Shown here piece by piece: positions 46,175 to 49,017 of a DNA stretch of 49,017 bases (position 1 is the stretch's first letter; each line of letters begins with the position of its first letter). The DNA comes from Maribacter sp. (GTDB lineage: Bacteria > Bacteroidota > Bacteroidia > Flavobacteriales > Flavobacteriaceae). Under the pieces are notes generated by a model. The model made no database searches and was not told the DNA's origin. It saw nothing but the letters and a program-made list of their open reading frames with translations. The DNA lies in NCBI GenBank assembly GCA_024228355.1, contig JAAETN010000016.1, positions 1 through 49,017 on the forward strand, written 5' to 3'. The position numbers were made by a program, and so were the translations under genes.

Positions 46175-46182
46175 TATTTTTG
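46175..46182 (+). promoter_or_regulatory. Candidate -7 box (TATTTTTG) for the M28 peptidase gene
   Basis: TATTTTTG matches the consensus, 21 nt before the ATG at 46204. No TTG is found at the right spacing upstream. Confidence 0.4.
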
Positions 46183-46203
46183 AAGCATAATCAAGAAGAA
46201 AAT

Positions 46204-47763
46204 ATGAAGAAATTAGCTTTATTGTCACTTGGTCTGGTCTTGGCATGTAATTCATCCCAAAAGGCTGTTCCTGAAAAAATAGAGGTTAGGCAACCTACAG
46301 CAGGTCCTGTTAGCTTTGCGGCGACCATTACAGAGGCCGAGTTGGAAGAACATCTTTATGAATATGCTTCTGACAAATATGAAGGACGTGAAACAGGAGA
46401 ACCAGGACAGAAAATGGCTTCTGAATATTTAAAGAAAGAATATATTTCCCTGGGTATTAAAGCAGCAAAAGGCAATGGTGATTATTTTCAAAACGTACCA
46501 CTTGAAGCCCAAATAATGCCTACTGGAACGGTAAGTATAAACGGTACAGAACAAATACTCGGTGAAGATGTACTTGCATTTTCTGCCGCTGAAGGTTCTT
46601 TTAACACTGTCATTTATGCAGGTTATGGTATTGATGATGAAAAATATAGTGACTACAAGGATCTAGATGTAAATGGTAAATTGGTATTGGTCAAATTTGG
46701 CGAACCAAAAAATGAAGATGGCACTTATAAAGTTACAGGAACCAACAAAAATTCTAGTTGGAGTAATATCTCCGATGCTTTTGGCAAACGTTCAAGAGCC
46801 GTCATGAACAATGGAGGAAAGGGAATGTTATATGTCGATGCAGCACATTTTGGAAGATACAAGAGCTATTTTAATCGCATGAAGAAAAGTAACTCAGGTA
46901 ATTTATCCGTAAAAGCTAACAGTGAAAACTTCATAAATATTATGCTTAACGAAGAAACAGCATCAACACTGTTTCCTGATATTTTTGAGAATAGTGAATC
47001 GCAATCTATTAATACGGACCTTAAATTTAATCTTACCACTGATAATAATTCAATAAGCTCGGAAAATGTGGTGGCCCTCATCAAAGGTTCTACGAATCCC
47101 CATGAATATGTGGTCATCTCTGCGCATCTAGACCATATTGGTATCACGGATAAAGGGGAAATAAACAATGGTGCAGATGATGATGGTTCAGGTACAGTTG
47201 CTCTTTTAGAAATTGCCGAAGCCTTTAAAAATGCAGCCGATGCTGGTCATGGCCCTAAACGTTCCATTGTTTTTTTACACGTTACCGGCGAAGAAAAAGG
47301 GTTATTGGGCTCTCAATATTACACTGACTATGAACCCATTTTTCCTTTGACGGAGACCGTTGCAAATTTAAATATAGATATGATAGGTAGAATTGACCCT
47401 GAGCGTGAAGGTGGCCGTAATTATATTTATTTAATCGGTTCTGACAAGCTAAGTAGTGACCTACATGAGCTATCAGAGAATGTGAATAAAAAGTACGCAA
47501 ATATGGAATTCGATTATAAATACAATGATGAAAATGATCCAAATCGTTTTTATTATAGGAGTGATCATTACAATTTTGCTAAAAACAACATTCCGATTAT
47601 CTTTTATTTTAATGGAACCCATGCTGATTATCACAGGCCTTCCGATACTCCGGATAAAATAAACTACGACCTTTTGGAAAACAGGGCTCGGCTGATTTTT
47701 CACACAGCCTGGGAAATAGCTAATCGTGATCAAAGAGTGATTGTTGACAAAGCAACAAAATAA
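46204..47763 (+). CDS. M28 family metallopeptidase lipoprotein
   Basis: The protein has 519 residues from the ATG at 46204 with a lipoprotein signal (LGLVLAC, cysteine 16). An N-terminal region with YEGRETGEPGQKMASEYLK is followed by a PA-like insert (about 140-220) and the M28 core: zinc ligand H308 in ISAHLDHIG, the bridging Asp in NNGADDDGSG (325-327), the catalytic Glu region in HVTGEEKGLLGSQ, and NIDMIGRID. By family it is a zinc aminopeptidase that trims peptides outside the inner membrane. It is a single gene that ends before a bidirectional terminator facing the tRNA-His gene. Confidence 0.93.
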   Translation: MKKLALLSLGLVLACNSSQKAVPEKIEVRQPTAGPVSFAATITEAELEEHLYEYASDKYEGRETGEPGQKMASEYLKKEYISLGIKAAKGNGDYFQNVPLEAQIMPTGTVSINGTEQILGEDVLAFSAAEGSFNTVIYAGYGIDDEKYSDYKDLDVNGKLVLVKFGEPKNEDGTYKVTGTNKNSSWSNISDAFGKRSRAVMNNGGKGMLYVDAAHFGRYKSYFNRMKKSNSGNLSVKANSENFINIMLNEETASTLFPDIFENSESQSINTDLKFNLTTDNNSISSENVVALIKGSTNPHEYVVISAHLDHIGITDKGEINNGADDDGSGTVALLEIAEAFKNAADAGHGPKRSIVFLHVTGEEKGLLGSQYYTDYEPIFPLTETVANLNIDMIGRIDPEREGGRNYIYLIGSDKLSSDLHELSENVNKKYANMEFDYKYNDENDPNRFYYRSDHYNFAKNNIPIIFYFNGTHADYHRPSDTPDKINYDLLENRARLIFHTAWEIANRDQRVIVDKATK

Positions 47764-47784
47764 TAGAGAGAAAGAATAGAAATC

Positions 47785-47820
47785 AAAAAAACCCTGATGT
47801 GACTGTCAGGGTTTTTTTTT
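47785..47820. terminator. Bidirectional terminator between the M28 gene and tRNA-His
   Basis: CCCTGA (47792-47797) and TCAGGG (47806-47811) form a stem, extended by A-T pairs, around an 8-nt loop. Nine T residues follow on the plus strand, and seven A residues precede it, giving T7 on the minus strand. It can end both convergent transcripts. Confidence 0.85.
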
Positions 47821-47821
47821 G

Positions 47822-47896
47822 GGTGGAAGACCGGGTTCGAACCGGCGACCTCTGGAACCACAATCCAGCGCTCTAACCAGCTGAGCTACAACCACC
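47822..47896 (-). tRNA. tRNA-His (GTG anticodon)
   Basis: Reading leftward, the sequence folds into a tRNA. The D arm is GCTC...GAGC, the anticodon arm CTGGA TTGTGGT TCCAG has anticodon GTG, the variable loop is AGGTC, and the T arm is GCCGG TTCGAAC CCGGT. An extra G lies before position 1, as usual for tRNA-His. CCA is not encoded. The acceptor stem GTGGTTG/CTTCCAC shows two adjacent U-U oppositions at pairs 5-68 and 6-67. Confidence 0.93.
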
Positions 47897-48200
47897 ATTT
47901 AAAGCGGTGGCAAAGTTAATTTTTTTTCACCGATCTTTCCAACTAAAATACCTTATATTTTTAAAACACTTAGCGTGCATTTTCTATTTGAAATATGATC
48001 ATTAATGTATTTATGCCCACAAGTTGGCCAAATCATCGATGAAATACACATTTTCATAGGTAATACACACAAAAATTGCGTATTCACAACAAATATTATT
48101 TATCTCCTTAGGTGGGATTTATTTTTATTCTCTTAATCCTTTATATGTTTTCAATTTAATGTCATTGAAACTAAAGAATAACATTGTACTCAAGTCCAAA
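47897..48200. other. Intergenic region between tRNA-His and the TPR gene
   Basis: This is about 300 nt of AT-rich sequence. The left end holds the tRNA-His promoter. The rest shows no gene, repeat or clear promoter for the TPR gene; several TAT-rich stretches are present but none matches the consensus. Confidence 0.4.
47911..47942 (-). promoter_or_regulatory. Promoter for tRNA-His
   Basis: Reading leftward: TTG (47942-47940), a 21-nt spacer and TAACTTTG (47918-47911), a full consensus match. The -7 box ends 14 nt before the tRNA 5' end. Confidence 0.6.
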
Positions 48201-49017
48201 ATGAGAAGTTATAAGTTACCTGCACTTATTCTATTTTTTGGATTCTGCCAGACCAATGCCCAATTGACCCGTAAGGACAGTTTGGAAATTCAAATCGAAA
48301 GTTATCGTTCAGAGCAGAATTTCAATCCCAAGGACAGTCTTTATATTGATCTCCTAAATAATCTGGGATCTGAAATGCGGTATTTCAAAACAGACAGTCT
48401 CCTTTTACTATCCCAAGAAGCATTCAAACATAGTCTTGCTACCAATAATGAGATTGGGCAATGCAATTCTTTGATAGGTATTGGTGACTATTATACAGAC
48501 AAGGGAAATCATGATCAGGCAATAGCTAACTACCAAAAGGCCTTAATTAAAGCAAAACTGTTGGATGACAAAAATATCATACTTGATATACAAAATAATA
48601 TTGCAGGAGCATATGACTTTAAAGGTGATTATGCTGAAGCGCTTAGTAGGTATTTAGAAGGTATTGAGCTTGCGACCCAAATTGGGAATGATCTTTTGTT
48701 ATCTATTATCAATGAAAATATTGCAAACCTTTACGCCACCCAAAAAGATTATAAGCAAGCAATTCAATTTTTTAAAAAAGTCAAAAGAATCAATGACAAA
48801 ATTGGCAACGATATTTATTCAGCGGAAACTATGAGCAATATCGCTTCAGTCTATGCAGATATGGGTGAATTGGAATACGCTATGTTCAACATAAACAGTA
48901 GTATAGCAACTTTTGAAAAACACAGAATAATGGATTGGCTTGCCTTTGCCTATGAAATAAAAGGAAAAACTTATTTAAAGGAAGGGGATGAAAAATGGGC
49001 CTTATTCTTTTATAAAC
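48201..49017 (+). CDS. Secreted tetratricopeptide-repeat protein, 5' part (cut by window end)
   Basis: Only the first 272 codons are visible. A signal peptide (MRSYKLPALILFFGFCQTNA, then Q) starts at 48201; an in-frame ATG at 48159 would add 14 residues. The mature part is a run of TPR units with the typical spacing, such as IGDYYTDKGNHDQAIANYQK, AGAYDFKGDYAEALSRYLEG, ANLYATQKDYKQAIQFFKK and ASVYADMGELEYAMFNINSS. In flavobacteria such proteins often end in a membrane segment and a LuxR-type helix-turn-helix or histidine kinase; the end is outside the window, so I leave the function open. Confidence 0.85.
   Translation, partial: MRSYKLPALILFFGFCQTNAQLTRKDSLEIQIESYRSEQNFNPKDSLYIDLLNNLGSEMRYFKTDSLLLLSQEAFKHSLATNNEIGQCNSLIGIGDYYTDKGNHDQAIANYQKALIKAKLLDDKNIILDIQNNIAGAYDFKGDYAEALSRYLEGIELATQIGNDLLLSIINENIANLYATQKDYKQAIQFFKKVKRINDKIGNDIYSAETMSNIASVYADMGELEYAMFNINSSIATFEKHRIMDWLAFAYEIKGKTYLKEGDEKWALFFYK

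Noticed and set aside
1-49017. CRISPR array, prophage, insertion sequence or restriction system
   Set aside because: I saw no regular short repeats, transposase or integrase domains, terminal inverted repeats, methylases or nucleases anywhere in the window.

Overview
The window looks like chromosomal DNA of a marine flavobacterium (Bacteroidota, Flavobacteriaceae; a Maribacter/Zobellia-like organism is my best guess). The reasons are the AT-rich sequence, the Bacteroidota-type promoter motif (TTG, about 17-23 nt, TAnnTTTG) in front of several genes, the near absence of Shine-Dalgarno sequences, lipoproteins and secreted proteins typical of the group, and gene neighbourhoods known from it. I see no prophage, insertion sequence, CRISPR array or integrase. 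Coordinates come from reading the frames by eye; where an open frame opened at TTG and an ATG lay a few codons downstream, I used the ATG.

Layout. 1-8.2 kb (minus strand): a sterol-desaturase-family gene cut by the window edge, mscL, the topoisomerase IV pair parC/parE, an EamA exporter and the ATPase ychF. 8.3-14.8 kb: an agmatinase-family gene, a dicluster ferredoxin facing a LuxC-like acyl-CoA reductase, then serC, a small four-helix-bundle gene broken by one TAG, serA, a DUF937 protein, a strong terminator and two small envelope proteins. 14.8-20.1 kb: a His/Cys-rich secreted protein ahead of a TonB receptor, a small membrane protein, folE, and a lolD-like ATPase overlapping a TIGR02757-type gene.

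20.1-31.9 kb is a catabolic and glycan region. The plus strand carries an S10 peptidase, a lipoprotein, an SGNH esterase, a DUF5009/HGSNAT-like membrane acetyltransferase and a GH20-type hexosaminidase. Convergent to these, the minus strand carries a sulfatase, a Tat-type mandelate-racemase-family dehydratase, an NTF2-like protein, a fumarylacetoacetase-family hydrolase and a Tat-type Gfo/Idh/MocA oxidoreductase. Together they suggest breakdown of a sulfated, possibly acetylated or amino-sugar glycan. No SusC/SusD pair is present, so the locus is not a classic polysaccharide utilisation locus as seen here.

32.0-38.0 kb is a heavy-metal efflux operon: a His/Cys-rich secreted protein, a CzcA-type RND pump fused to a TolC-like outer-membrane domain, and its adaptor. 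38.5-46.1 kb holds a complete trans-4-hydroxyproline degradation operon (epimerase, D-hydroxyproline oxidase/dehydrogenase, deaminase, 2-oxoglutarate-semialdehyde dehydrogenase) plus a DUF885 peptidase, with a divergent AraC regulator. The end holds an M28 peptidase, a bidirectional terminator, tRNA-His and a truncated TPR protein.

The most unusual items are: divergent promoters whose -7 boxes lie 2 bp apart between the ferredoxin and the reductase; a TAG-interrupted gene inside the serine operon; a complete signal peptide with its own ATG inside the RND-TolC fusion; a well-spaced 16-bp direct repeat in the hydroxyproline control region; and Tat signals on two enzymes whose families are usually cytoplasmic.
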